Source of the DNA: Sarcocystis neurona
Lineage: Eukaryota; Apicomplexa; Conoidasida; Eucoccidiorida; Sarcocystidae
Length of the DNA stretch: 64,000 nt
Assembly: GCA_000727475.1 (NCBI GenBank)
Contig: KL647303.1
Location: 1,093,211-1,157,210, forward strand
Direction: 5' to 3'
A model generated the notes under the pieces. It saw only the letters and a list, made by a program, of their open reading frames with translations. It did no database searches and was not told where the DNA came from. Position numbers and translations under genes: made by a program. Shown piece after piece: positions 35,080 to 45,951 of this stretch. How positions within the stretch are numbered: position 1 is the stretch's first letter; each line of letters opens with the position of its first letter.

Positions 35080-36780
35080 GAGGACGAGCGCTCACCTTCG
35101 CCCCAAGAAGTTCACAGTTCCAGACAGGGGGTGCTGTCCAACATCAAATTTACGTACATATGTGTGTGAATGACGACAACTGATGTACACCGACGCGTGC
35201 CACAGGTCTAATATGAACAGCTACTGACTTACGTATACGTACGTATACATGTGGAATCACAATTACTACTCACGAATGACAGAATTACCTGTCTCTGTAC
35301 AATTATATATATATTGTTTATTTTACGAATGGTATGACATGGTATGAGAGAAAATCCACGAGTATCTGTCCTGCTCTTTCTCTCTCTCTTTGTCTCTCTC
35401 TCTCTCTATATATATATAATACATGGGCTAGACTGTTATGTACTACGTATACGTACACATACATTCTTGGACGTGCACACACTTGTAGTGCGTAGCTGAA
35501 CACACAGGTGCAGATGTATCACCGTACAGATACATAAACTGGCGCACTGGTAGTCCAGAAGATGGACAGCTTCAACGGATACTCCTTCACCATCGGGTCA
35601 GGGGAGAGGCATAAAGTGCCCGCTCAACGCCACTGCAGTGGTAGAGGAAACGCGTGCGACGGGCCACCAGGATGGCATGCACGAACGTAAAAGATAATAA
35701 ATATTCAATCGTGCACCACACATACTCTAGACATACCGACTGCCTAGAAAGAAAAAGTAGAGGCGCGTTCTAGCAATGCGTCTTAAGGTGGTACCACCCA
35801 ATGGTGGAGAGTTAACCGGAATGCAAAAATATTGTGCATGAGTACGCGAGTTCATACGTATGCGAAAATCTATGCATTTCCGTGTATATTTATGTATACG
35901 CGACTATGTCACAACATAGGACTGTGTGCGGATACTTACATACACGTTAAAGTAAGTGTCTAGCTAAGACCGTCGGGTGTACATACACCGCAGCGACCGG
36001 CCAGCCGATTGGGGAAGAGGACACTGAAGCCTGCGACTCCGGCCTTTCCCGCACAGTATGATGGATACGGACGTACCTGCGTGCCACCACAGACAGACGA
36101 ATGCTTATATGCATATGATCACGTACGCTCACATACTCACACACATACACATACTCACACATACGCACGAAGGAATTTTTTTGTCGATCAGTCCACATAA
36201 GGAGGTGTGTATTTGTAGGCAAGGAGGCTACAGTTCAGGTATACGCACACCACTTTTGGACTAGCGAGACTCCTTAGAAGATGCGTATCCTTGTGGGTAC
36301 CTGGTGTCCGAGGTACCTTACAAGCAAATACGCTTGTGTAAACTTATGTAAGTGCTCACGCGTGCACCGCCGTATACTGAAACGCTGTGTTTCCGCGCGG
36401 ACACACAGCTGTGTGCTGTGAGAAGATGCGAATAGGCATTGCTCCCGTGCACGTGTGTGTGTACGTGGTGCTGATGCTCGGTTCCACCCACCACGTGAAG
36501 CCCAGAACGCCCGTAATAACTGCGTCGATGTGTATGTGTCCACGCCGTTTTAAAGCACTTGCATATATGCGTCTAGACGTAAATATATATATATATATAT
36601 TTTCGGCAGAATCCAGCAGTTGTACGCCTACATGCAAGGAATAGCGCTGGGATCCACGTCCGTCTACCAATGCTTTTCCGACGTTGTGGGTGACACAGAG
36701 CTCTTCCATACGCCAGGTTTCCCCTTTGTTCAATGATCTGGCAGGACGCACCAGGGGTTCTTCATTCCTAACAGTTTTTT
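35080..36780. other. Gene-poor stretch
   Basis: Contains a TC/TATA microsatellite at 35370-35420 and short ACACAT runs at 36125-36170. Several frames of 60-130 codons exist on both strands, but none has convincing composition or splice context. I see no gene. Confidence 0.6.
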
Positions 36781-36812
36781 CCTTCCTTATCTCCCTTTTG
36801 TACTACAAGGCA

Positions 36813-37156
36813 ATGCCAGCACAGCAGCAGCCCAGTAACGTCCTGTTTAGCAGCACAAAGGCGACAGCCGCAGTCCAGCTGCAGCAGCACAGCCACGGGA
36901 GCAGCAGCCCGCCACCGGCGGAAGCGGCACGGCATCAATCGCAACAGCCGCAGCAGCCCGACTACGGACCAGAGCATCGACAGCTGTATCGAAGCCGTGC
37001 CTCTTGCCTCTCTGCTGTGTGAGAAGTGAAGCAATGTTTGCAAGATCTTCAGTGAACAGCACTGGACACGAAGCGGAGCGGATCCACTCACTTCGATTGA
37101 AAGCAGAAACCAAACCTGAGGAGCAGGAAGCGAAGATGGACGAGGATCTGGCTTAA
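36813..37156 (+). CDS. Candidate Gln/Ser-rich small gene or exons, frame not resolved
   Basis: After a pyrimidine-rich run and ACTACAAGGC, an ATG at 36813 opens MPAQQQPSNVLFSSTKATAA and a His/Gln/Pro-rich stretch to a TGA at 37022. A second frame, with ATG at 37034, runs to TAA 37156 and is charged (EAERIHSLRLKAETKPEEQE). The two are in different frames and only a 41-base gap would be available as an intron, which is short. The CAG phase here fits plus-strand coding. Possible but weak. Confidence 0.3.
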
Positions 37157-37258
37157 TCACTTCTGCCGCAGTCCTCATCGAGAGAAGAAAGAGACAATCG
37201 AAACGAGCGCGGAAAGGAGGAAAGACAGAGGAAACTCGTCTCTCTTTCTAAGCAGCAG

Positions 37259-37702
37259 CTACAGAACCACACTGGTGATCCAGCGAGGCAGCAACTGTAG
37301 CATCACGCACAAGCAGGGGCAGGTTCTGTAGCAGCCGCAGCCGCACAGCAGTTGCTGCTCTACTTGCAGCGGCTTCAGCGTGAGCGGCAGGAACACTGGT
37401 GGATCAGCGGCAGGCACCACAGCAGGGGCCTCACAATCACAGTAACGGTTGCGACGCCGCAGGTCACTCAGAGGCAAACGGATAGTTAAAACGTATACAG
37501 TAGTCCAAAAAGGCCAAAGTAGCAGTTGTAGGAAAACACCAGCTGCGGCAGCAAAGGCAGCCGGAGCACAGACAACAGCAAACGGCAGATAATAAGCAGC
37601 GGCGGCGGACGAGACAGCAACAGCAACAGACTCGGGAAGAGCCGCAAACAGGATCAACCAATGCATGTGCCCAACAGCAACAGCGGCAACGAAGGATCCC
37701 AT
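37259..37702 (-). CDS. Possible small membrane protein (147 aa)
   Basis: A true ATG at 37702 opens MGSFVAAVAVGHMHWLILFA, and three hydrophobic stretches follow in the first 75 residues before a polar loop (LSDLRRRNRYCDCE). The same DNA read on the plus strand is CAG-rich, so Leu/Ala/Val-rich hydrophobicity on the minus strand could simply be repeat shadow. No homology is recognised. Confidence 0.25.
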   Translation of the reverse strand: MGSFVAAVAVGHMHWLILFAALPESVAVAVSSAAAAYYLPFAVVCAPAAFAAAAGVFLQLLLWPFWTTVYVLTIRLPLSDLRRRNRYCDCEAPAVVPAADPPVFLPLTLKPLQVEQQLLCGCGCYRTCPCLCVMLQLLPRWITSVVL

Positions 37703-37914
37703 CCAAATAGACGGTCACGTGGCATTTTATACTTGCGTGTAGCATTCACCAATGAGAAGACCAAACAGGAATATCCATACGTTTACCGTGAATACTCATG
37801 AATACCCACCTTCTTACACGCAAAGCAGCTCCTACTCGTGAACGCACACACACAGACACATGCACACAAACACGCGCACACGGATATACTCACACATCCA
37901 CACATGTACACTAG

Positions 37915-38136
37915 GATGTGAACAGGCTCAACCTCCTTGTACGACACAGCCGCTCTTGGCAGCCAAGGCGAGGGAGTAGTACAACACGCCACCAACAGCA
38001 CCAGCTGCGGAAACGAGCCGCACCCGTTACCGCGAGATTCCGGCGTCCCCTCAATACCGGAGAACGCATACTTTGTTGCCTTACAGCAGCTGGCGCAATT
38101 TTTGTTCTTTTCCTTTTTAAGAATCTAAGCCGATAA
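37915..38136 (+). CDS. Possible C-terminal exon with a tail-anchor-like membrane segment
   Basis: After CACTAG at 37914 the frame reads DVNRLNLLVRHSRSW, then a basic stretch, then a hydrophobic helix (ILCCLTAAGAIFVLFLF) and KNLSR before TAA at 38136. One C-terminal hydrophobic helix after basic residues resembles tail-anchored proteins such as SNAREs, but no SNARE motif is seen. Another frame over the same DNA is also open and ends in FVALQQLAQFLFFSFLRI, so the frame choice is unsure. Confidence 0.32.
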   Translation, partial: DVNRLNLLVRHSRSWQPRRGSSTTRHQQHQLRKRAAPVTARFRRPLNTGERILCCLTAAGAIFVLFLFKNLSR

Positions 38137-39072
38137 AGGCAGGATACCAGAAGCTACACGCATGTACCTGTCTACCTACGTTAGCATGTGTACATGCACG
38201 TGTACGTTTGTATACACCTGGGTATTCACACGTGTACACGAAGTGCACATATACATGTGGCAACTGTTATTTATCTTGCGGTCCACATACCTCCATGCTA
38301 TATGCCTTTCTCGGTGTTGCGATGCCGCCGGTCTACACAAAGCAGATCGTAATCGCCCCTACAGTTGTACGAACAATGTGGCTGTTGGTGCACGTTGAAG
38401 TCTGCGTAGTGCCGCTCTGCCGCAGTTATATTCACAGCTCTTCAAAAAGCCAACAATAGGCTGATGTACGTTGCTGCAAAGGAGCATAAATGTGCAGATT
38501 TCTCTGTGGCTCTTTGCTGTATTTTCTGACGGCCACTGTACGTTGGGGTCTTCGTGCTGTCGAAGCAATGTGGTCAGGTAAAAAGGCGTCCGCATGCATA
38601 GATTAATTCAGCTCTCGGCCAAACTCGTTCTCTCCGTGCTCACTCGCAGCTCCGCTGGCTCCGCTGCTTCTGTGTTCTTAACACAGATATCGATATGCGC
38701 GTCTGCGTGTGCAAATAAATGTTCAGCGTCGTGTGCCTCACAGTGAGTTTGCATACGTCTGCGCAAATGTCTGCATGTGTAAAGTTTGCCCGTATGCGTG
38801 CATGTGTGTATATATTTGGCACACGAAAGTGTGGACTACGCAGAAGGGGGCAACTCCACGTGCACGTCAGGCTTCTGGAGGTGTGTGTCAAGTTGCCGAA
38901 GAAATATACGGATCCAAACATGTCTTGATGTACACAGAGCACACGCTTGCTACGGTTGTGGCATCTTCGTGAATGAGCGTGCATCTATGTATGCATAGGC
39001 ACAGTATAAACAGCAAAAAAATGCCACCAATAAAGGCTATTTTACACTGGGTGACACGTACGCGTACATATG

Positions 39073-39104
<32 letters not shown>

Positions 39105-40374
39105 TAGATAGATAGGTTGTGCAAGAGGTAGACGACGAATGGAACGTTCGTGTGCTGGGGTAGCTTCCCGCTACCGGAGGTGTAGACACACACGAATATA
39201 TATGTATATCTGTAAAGAGAGTGTAGCACACACACACACGTAAGTATAAGTACACTTAAACTTTCGTTTAAGCACGAGGATACACGTGTAGTGAAGAGAG
39301 CACGTACAAATAGCCACTGTATGAAATTTTTGTTCTTTGTTTAAACTGGCCTTTACCCGTAGGTGAGATCGTGTATGTGCACATATTTACAAGGGCACAC
39401 ATGTACGTGAGAAAAAGCATATATAAACATTCAGACTGAGCAAAATTTAACAATTAAGGCCGAATAAAACACATGCAGCATCGTTACAGTTCACTTACTA
39501 ACGAAGTCCTCGGGTACACCGTTGAGCGTTATTACTCAGTTCTTACGTCTACATCTGTATGATACCACATATGTACTGTGCGGTGTAGAATTCATGTCTG
39601 CAGAAACCTATAAATATATATATATATATGTCTTTGCTCGTGGGTAGGTGGAAGCGCACAGACTAAGAAGCACGCAGAGGAAATTTTGATACATAGTGGG
39701 GCGGCGTAGCCTGCGATTCCGTTGCAGGTGGCGGCGCGTCGGTTTGAAAGATATCTATGACACGAGTGCACCCCGGCCTCGACCGAAGAAATCGTGTAAA
39801 AATCAGTTCGCGTATTCCCTTTCTAGTGACGGCGCATGGTGATGCACAGTGTCGCCTGATTTGTACACGTATAATCACACACTTAATTTGTTCCACATTC
39901 TCACGATCAACAGATACGAACACTTTCGAGCATCCGTGGATATCACTGCTGTGTGTACATGAATATGTGGGGATACTTCGGGTCCTACATGAATATGTGG
40001 GGAAATTTCGTGTCCTACATACGACGGAAAACAAGACAAATCTTTCAAGCAGAGACAGGTTGCTCCTAATAAGACGCTGGTGACACTGTACAGATGCTTA
40101 TGTGTTCGCAATTCCGGCTCAACAGTTGCGTATCTTAGTCTACGGGCGTTCTACACGTCTTTCACTATTGAACGCCGTCTGCGTTGTACAGTTGATTTGC
40201 TCCTGCTGTCGCTGTCGGTGTCTGTTTTGTTTGCACAATCTGTATTGCTTTTAACCAGTCACCCATGCCGTTACTACGTCGTCTAGTCTGAAGGAAAGAT
40301 GGCGGATTTTCTGCACTGTGTGGGTGTAACTCAGTACAGCGGTTACTGCTACTGACGTTTTGACAAGATGCACT
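38137..40374. other. Gene-poor stretch
   Basis: Ordinary-composition DNA with small microsatellites (39070-39115 TATA/GAGA/GATA; 39612-39630). Frames are short and unconvincing on both strands. It includes the 30-bp duplication listed separately. Confidence 0.6.
39961..40020. repeat. 30-bp tandem duplication
   Basis: GAATATGTGGGGATACTTCG... at 39961-39990 is repeated at 39991-40020 with three or four changes. The 30-base period keeps frame, and one plus frame reads EYVGILRVLH then EYVGKFRVLH, but no gene is otherwise supported. Confidence 0.85.
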
Positions 40375-40656
40375 CTAGTGTTCTCCGTGCGCTATTCTGC
40401 TGCTGCTTTTTCTTGCCCTTTCGGTTGTTGCCTTCACTTTATACACAGGAGTATCGACAAACGGCGCGGTTTTCACTGCGGCGCATCTAGAGGAACCTCC
40501 CACTTCTCTCCTAAGCCTGCTGTCGTAACTTGATGCTACACCTTTGCAACGTTCACTACAGCAAAGTGCTAAAACTGATCCCGCCGTCATTGGTGTTGCT
40601 GGTGCTACTACTGCTGCCGCTGGCGTTGGTGGTGCTGTCTCAACATCTGCGAACAT
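40375..40656 (-). CDS. Possible small protein (93 aa), Pro/Ala N-terminus
   Basis: The frame runs from a true ATG at 40656 to TAG at 40375. It begins MFADVETAPPTPAAAVVAPA, has LCCSERC in the middle, and ends basic and Ser-rich (KSSSRIAHGEH). Composition is protein-like and the GCA/CAG phase is on the coding strand. There is no recognised family and no splice support. Confidence 0.35.
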   Translation of the reverse strand: MFADVETAPPTPAAAVVAPATPMTAGSVLALCCSERCKGVASSYDSRLRREVGGSSRCAAVKTAPFVDTPVYKVKATTERARKSSSRIAHGEH

Positions 40657-41500
40657 GCGATCTACAACACACTAATGCGCCTGCATTTAAAAAGTGTGCA
40701 AGTGTATGAGAATCGCTCGATGGACACAAGGCTATGATACTAAAAAATACAGGTACTCTGCGACACAAACAACTGTGTATACACGGAATATATATGTGCA
40801 CACACGCACAGAAGCTGTCGAGATCGCGCTGAAGTGACCCGCTTTTCCCCTTTCGAAGTGACCTCGCGTAAGCTTGTATAAGTGGCCTTTAAAAGTTCTA
40901 CTGAAAGACGTGGCTCTTCGTCACTCACAGAGCTCTTTGCACGTAGCTGTCTGCAATTGACATCGCGAGTTCATGCTGTCGCCTTGTTCACGCGTCTGTA
41001 CAGTTGCGAATGGGATAGATGAGGAAATTGGCTCTACGGAGAATATGCACACAGCTATAAGGACGCGTGCAATTGTGCGATATACATGTGTACAGTAAGA
41101 TACGTGGTACTGCGCGTAAAAGTATAGACAAGTGCACTATTGTAGACTCCCAAACTACATGATTTATACACAACGGGGCTCTACTGAATCACAGATTTGC
41201 ACGTGAAATACGGCGAAAACTCAATGGTGTACGCCGACACACACTGGTGAACCCGCTTACACGCATACGTACAAGTATTTCCACATTTTTTGGCCACTTT
41301 ATCTCATAAGCATTTCCAACATATGAAATGAGTACAAATGTTTGGGAAGTATACAAAGATCGGTTCAACTTTAACAACCAGGACACCCAACATCCTCCTT
41401 CATTCTCCAAGCCACGTCGCTTGACACGTTTTACGAAAGGCGGACCTTTCGCTTCAATCAAGACTGCAAATGGAGCCCCCAAGGGCAGCTGCTAGTATTA

Positions 41501-41755
41501 ATGCCGCCGCTAATCGTCACGCTGTTAATGATGCTGCATCCTGCTAACGCTGCTATTGCTCAAGTGTGTTTCTGGTTGGTCAATACTGCTGGTGCTTCTG
41601 GTGCCAGTCCTGCTGGGTATAATGCCAGTGCTAGCACTGCCCTTCATTTGGCTGTCGCACCAGTGGCTGCTAGTGTTGAAGACGAGATAAGACAACGCGT
41701 ATTTTTCTACGAGAAAACACGGTCGCACCCCATTAGAATACGTACAGTTGAGTAA
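41501..41755 (+). CDS. Doubtful small frame with a signal-peptide-like start (84 aa)
   Basis: The ATG at 41501 opens MPPLIVTLLMMLHPANAAIA, which looks like a secretion signal, followed by Ala/Ser-rich sequence and a charged tail. A different frame from an ATG at 41471 (MEPPRAAASINAAANRHAV) is also protein-like over the same bases. The local GCT-rich, purine-any-pyrimidine triplet pattern makes every frame look plausible, so I hold this loosely. Confidence 0.2.
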   Translation: MPPLIVTLLMMLHPANAAIAQVCFWLVNTAGASGASPAGYNASASTALHLAVAPVAASVEDEIRQRVFFYEKTRSHPIRIRTVE

Positions 41756-41841
41756 GTATGACAATATTCACCCTCCATTCACCAGTTAGTGAGTTTTATG
41801 CAACTGTGTTCACACGTGAATAAGGCAATATACATAAATGT

Positions 41842-42075
41842 TCATACGAGCATACTCGTATGTTTGTTTGGCTCTCCTCCTTTTGCGGCTCCGGCGTTGC
41901 TGTGACTGCTGCTGCTCATGTTGCAGCTGTTTTGCCACCGGCGATCCTGTTGGTATTGCTCGTATACTTGCTGGTGTTGGTGCCCCTTCGTAAGCGTGCG
42001 CTTCTCCTGAGCCATCTGCTGCTGCCCCATTATCGCAGTAGCCACGGAATACGCCCGCGCACGCAGAGCATCCAC
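41842..42075 (-). CDS. Possible small Gln-rich protein (77 aa)
   Basis: Starts at a true ATG (42075), MDALRARAYSVATAIMGQQQ, continues with a charged Gln/His helix (QHQQVYEQYQQDRRWQNS) and ends Ser/Gly-rich. The CAG phase lies on this strand, as in established coding exons of the window. A plus-strand frame ending at 42207 overlaps and is also open. Single-exon gene, exon or chance cannot be separated here. Confidence 0.38.
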   Translation of the reverse strand: MDALRARAYSVATAIMGQQQMAQEKRTLTKGHQHQQVYEQYQQDRRWQNSCNMSSSSHSNAGAAKGGEPNKHTSMLV

Positions 42076-42338
42076 TTAACACAGGGTCAGAGGGAAGAAG
42101 ACGGAAAACACGAGCACGTCGAGTTTTCACGGGCTGCTGACAGACACATAGTTCTAGTGAAACTTCCTCATAGAAACGAGCAAAGAGGACGGTCGACTGT
42201 GCATTAGTCGCAGACAGAGAAGACAGAACTGTAATGCAGTGAAGGACTGGTTATATAATATTGAGCGACATCGTTTACGTAAGCGTTCCAACTCTGTCTA
42301 AAAGGCCGCGTGGGGTGTCTGGTTGCGCTTCTCTCCTC

Positions 42339-42560
42339 TCAGCCTGTTATTGGCGGTGCTGCTATTGGTGTTAATTTTGCGCGTGCTGCCGTTGTCGGTC
42401 CAGCTGCTGCTGTCGCTCTTGCGAATTCGCTACCGCTTCTGCTCCTGCGAATGTCTCTGCTGCTGCTGTTGCTGCTGTACCTGCTGGTAATGCTACTGCT
42501 AGTGCTGGCGCTGCTGTCATATCGTTGTGGCTCACTACTACTAAAGTCATTCTTCTGCAT
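42339..42560 (-). CDS. Possible small Ser-rich protein (73 aa)
   Basis: The frame from ATG 42560 begins MQKNDFSSSEPQRYDSSAST, continues with Ser/Arg-rich sequence (SSNSSSRDIRRSRSGSEF) and ends Ala/Pro-rich at TGA 42339. The coding strand carries AGC/CAG triplets. With the frames at 40375-40656 and 41842-42075 it could belong to one spliced minus-strand gene, but I could not phase them together. Confidence 0.33.
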   Translation of the reverse strand: MQKNDFSSSEPQRYDSSASTSSSITSRYSSNSSSRDIRRSRSGSEFARATAAAGPTTAARAKLTPIAAPPITG

Positions 42561-42734
42561 TGCAAACACTACCGAGGGGGCTACAGTACGGTGTTTTCTG
42601 CTTCAAATCTCAAAAGTAGAAAAACTTGTGCGGATGTCTCTACTTCCTTACGTACGGGCAAATGCTGGCCTTTCTTCCACCGCCTTTTGTTGTCTGTCTT
42701 AGCCACTGTGGTACTCGCGTTGTTGTGCTGCTGA

Positions 42735-43124
42735 ATGTCAGGCGCCCCTCATGTTGGAACTCATCAAAGAAGAACCCTGCAATCGACTGCCCCAATCCTT
42801 GATTCCAGAGAGCAGCAAGGAAAGCAACAGCACAAGCTGCAGAGTAGAAGTGCCAGCACTAGGACCAAGTGTACCTGCAGCAGTAGCAGCAGGATCAGCA
42901 GCAGGAGCAGCCGCACGATACGCATTAGCAAAAGGACAATAGCCGGGCACTCCCCAGTAGGATTACACCACAGCGAGAGGAGCAACTGCAGCAAAGGCAG
43001 CAGGAGCGCCACCAGACACAGACCGGAAGCCAGTACACCAGTGGAGAAAGACAGGCGCGGTCACATCGCAGTCAGAGAGGAAGTACCAGCAGTCGCCGCT
43101 TGTCCGCAGAACATCCTCGCATAA
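42735..43124 (+). CDS. Doubtful Ser/Arg-rich frame upstream of the 823-residue gene
   Basis: The ATG at 42735 opens 129 codons, Ser/Arg/Thr-rich. A second frame from ATG 42751 (MLELIKEEPCNRLPQSLIPE) is equally protein-like to 42942. Either may be a 5' exon of the gene that begins at 43202, since a good acceptor (CCCTCTCTCCAG) lies just before that start. Not resolved. Confidence 0.22.
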   Translation: MSGAPHVGTHQRRTLQSTAPILDSREQQGKQQHKLQSRSASTRTKCTCSSSSRISSRSSRTIRISKRTIAGHSPVGLHHSERSNCSKGSRSATRHRPEASTPVEKDRRGHIAVREEVPAVAACPQNILA

Positions 43125-43201
43125 GTTTTGTATGACCGCGTGTCACTGCAATTTTGGCACATCAACACGTAAAACGTACAGTACCCTCTCTCCAGCACAA
43201 C

Positions 43202-45673
43202 ATGGGTATTCCATTACGCGGAAGACTTCTCTCCTGCCAGGCAACGCTGACGCAGGTGCTGGACCGCAACAGCAACTCACCTGGCCTGCACGTATCTCGT
43301 TGGACGAAGAAGAAGGAGAAAAACTCCAGGAAACTATTTAAAGGTGTCGAGAATTCTGAGAGTGACATCTTCACTTCTACGTCTTCTTTCGACAGGTGTT
43401 CCAAAACAGACAGGCGTCCACGCACTGCTGTCAAGCGGCTGCCTCAGTCCATTCTAAAACTCGTTCGATTTCTAGTAAAAAAGACTATCCCTCCTCGAAC
43501 AAAAGCAAGAATGTCAGGAACGCGGAAGGGGAAACAACGTAGTCTAGCAACGGCGAGGGCTGAATTCATAAGCAAAGACGCAGCATCAACCGCAGAACCA
43601 CAAGCGACAACCGTAGCAGCGGCAGTCCTAACAGCGGCCGCCGCAGCAGCAGCAGTTGTAGGAGAGAGAGGAGCACACGAGACTGCGACCTGGATCAAGT
43701 GGTTTTCTCGTTCTGCTGAATTACGGCTTTTAGCTCCGCCAGTACGCGTACAGCAACTGAACGAGCAGGCAGACACCAGACTGTGGAATAGACCAGCTGC
43801 TAGTAGTGCCTCCATTCTTACCGCTGTTACTAGTAGACCCTCTGCTTCCGCGTCCAGGACGGAAATTACTAATACACGTAAGTGCTACCGTAGTAGCAGT
43901 AGGTGGTGGCAAATCGGGACGTGGGAAGTCATTGAACGAAGAAGACGCTCAACCGTGAAGGACACGAGATCTATTATTGCAGAGAAACTGCACCTTCTTT
44001 TGAATGGGTGTTCGCCTGTCTCCCTTTTTTCGCACTGTATCTGCAAACGCGCCTTCGAGCCCGCATCGAGAGAGCGGAAAGCGCTGAAGAACAAGGTATC
44101 CTCTTCCCAAGTTGTTGCGAGTGAGGACGACGAGCAAAAGAAAGGACAAGATAAAAAGGGCAAAGATGAGGATGGTGTCAATGCTGATCAATTAATTTCA
44201 CAAGCTTCCGAAAAACAGTTCAAATTTTGCTGCTGCCGTATTTTTCAGTACAGCGAAGATCAAGGAGTAAGTGTAGGAAGTGCTACACGCTCGTTGTTTC
44301 CAATTTCCTTCCTCCCTCTATCTGCTTCGTCTGCTGAAGGCAGTCCGTTGAGTATACTAGACGGAAGTTGGGAAATGGTATCTTCTTTCTTATATGCCGG
44401 AGGATACATTTTGAATCAAATAAACAGCGTGCGATCAGAGGAGAATGAACCACACCCTTTCGCGCTGCAGGATGTCTCGCCTTCTCTCCCCTTTGCGGCT
44501 CACACAGCTGAACAGTCTCCACTCTGGCCCTGTGGAAGGAAAAGTTGGTATTCCACCAGCACTTACACGGAGAAGCGGAGGGAAATTCAAAAAACGAACT
44601 CCCTACAGGCAAGCAACTTCTGCTATGGAAAGATGTCTCGCACACTGCAGTGCACAAGGATGCGACCGGATGCCTTAAAAGAAGCAGATACCCTGTGCAT
44701 GAGCGACTCTTGCCTGGATGAGCGAGTGGGGATTCGAGAAGGCTCTTTGAATATTGAGGACGCCTGCTATAAGGGATCGTGGAGCCAGCAGGAGACAGCG
44801 CTATTACAGATGGATTCTGATAGCGTTGGCTACTCTAACGCTCCGCTGCTGCAGCCATGTCCGTGTGTTCGAGAGAGTACGGCGGTTCAGAATGCCGAGG
44901 TCCCTTCAGCTTGCTTTAGTGTGCAGCAGGAGGGGTCTCGACTCAAGTATTCAGCTGTCGATACGTGTGGCTGCGGCAACTCTCGGTTTCAGCAGCACAC
45001 ATGCTCCTCTGACGGCGCCCTCGAGCAGCAGACAGGATCTACTCAGGAGTCTACAATACTACTGAAGACCTCTTCCTCCAGAACCCCTGCACTCGTGCGT
45101 GCCTCACGTTCGAGGCGAACCTGGGTGAAGGAGCATCCTTTGCTCCGTCCACGACGGTGCGTGATCTGGGAACGCTATTGTTCTCCTCGTGGAAATGCAG
45201 AATTTTCTACTCCGTGCTTTCGGTCCGAGAGAATGCAGCAGCCACCGCTGCATCCACGTCGACCCATTTTGGTCGAGAAGAACAAGATCCTTCTCGAAGA
45301 TTTACAAAGCGGATTAGAAAGCCCACTGTTTCACCAGCCTCAGCGGGAAAGAACGAGAAGCGCGTTTTGCATTTGGAAGCATCTGTTTACGAAGAAGAAA
45401 AACAAGAAGAGGCGTGTCCGTCTCCGATTCGAATCTCTCGAGTGCATTGCCTACTACAGCATGCACCAACCACCAGCTGCTAATGCTTTCTACAGATACA
45501 CACGGCTGTCCACACAAGTTTACTTTGGGGACAAAGCCCTACGCCCGCCACTGCAGCCGCGAAAAAAAGCAGCGAAAGAGTTGAAGTCGGGGATGACCGC
45601 CGAAGAGGCGATTCAATGGAGTCTTTCCAGCAAAAATGCAAGAAATAAATTTACGCAGTGCAATGCTACCTAG
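43202..45673 (+). CDS. Basic Ser-rich protein (823 aa) with three P-x-L-x-P-R-[RK] motifs, unrecognised
   Basis: I chose ATG 43202 (MGIPLRGRLLSCQATL). It lies six bases after an acceptor-like CCCTCTCTCCAG, so translated 5' exons are possible. The frame runs without interruption to TAG 45673 and is free of CAG runs apart from a short Ala stretch near residue 145. Features seen: Lys/Arg-rich N-terminal third, an acidic/basic hinge (EDDEQKKGQDKKGKDEDG), a CCCRIF cluster, and a Cys-containing middle. Three copies of one short motif lie in the C-terminal quarter: EHPLLRPRRC (about residue 645), QPPLHPRRP (about 681) and RPPLQPRKK (about 781). The C-terminus has KKKNKKRRVRLRF, a likely nuclear or nucleolar signal. 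No known domain is recognised. Length and normal composition make it a real gene; location in the nucleus is inference. Confidence 0.82.
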   Translation: MGIPLRGRLLSCQATLTQVLDRNSNSPGLHVSRWTKKKEKNSRKLFKGVENSESDIFTSTSSFDRCSKTDRRPRTAVKRLPQSILKLVRFLVKKTIPPRTKARMSGTRKGKQRSLATARAEFISKDAASTAEPQATTVAAAVLTAAAAAAAVVGERGAHETATWIKWFSRSAELRLLAPPVRVQQLNEQADTRLWNRPAASSASILTAVTSRPSASASRTEITNTRKCYRSSSRWWQIGTWEVIERRRRSTVKDTRSIIAEKLHLLLNGCSPVSLFSHCICKRAFEPASRERKALKNKVSSSQVVASEDDEQKKGQDKKGKDEDGVNADQLISQASEKQFKFCCCRIFQYSEDQGVSVGSATRSLFPISFLPLSASSAEGSPLSILDGSWEMVSSFLYAGGYILNQINSVRSEENEPHPFALQDVSPSLPFAAHTAEQSPLWPCGRKSWYSTSTYTEKRREIQKTNSLQASNFCYGKMSRTLQCTRMRPDALKEADTLCMSDSCLDERVGIREGSLNIEDACYKGSWSQQETALLQMDSDSVGYSNAPLLQPCPCVRESTAVQNAEVPSACFSVQQEGSRLKYSAVDTCGCGNSRFQQHTCSSDGALEQQTGSTQESTILLKTSSSRTPALVRASRSRRTWVKEHPLLRPRRCVIWERYCSPRGNAEFSTPCFRSERMQQPPLHPRRPILVEKNKILLEDLQSGLESPLFHQPQRERTRSAFCIWKHLFTKKKNKKRRVRLRFESLECIAYYSMHQPPAANAFYRYTRLSTQVYFGDKALRPPLQPRKKAAKELKSGMTAEEAIQWSLSSKNARNKFTQCNAT

Positions 45674-45951
45674 CGCGAAGGCGAAAGAGAGCGAGGTCTT
45701 TTACCGCAACGGCAGAGGGAGAGGGACGGGCTGACGGGAGGAACTGAGGCAAAATAATCCACTTATATATACCTACGCTTAATTTGCATGTGTGTATCCT
45801 CGCGATGTCCGACGGTCTGACACTGAAAACGCAAGCGTGTGTAAGGTAGCCAATTTGCAGAGGTGAATGTATCTGTGCACCCACAATCACTTCTAACGTG
45901 GCTACACAGCCGATGACAAAGCACTAAACTTACACATACATCCGTTGTTAC

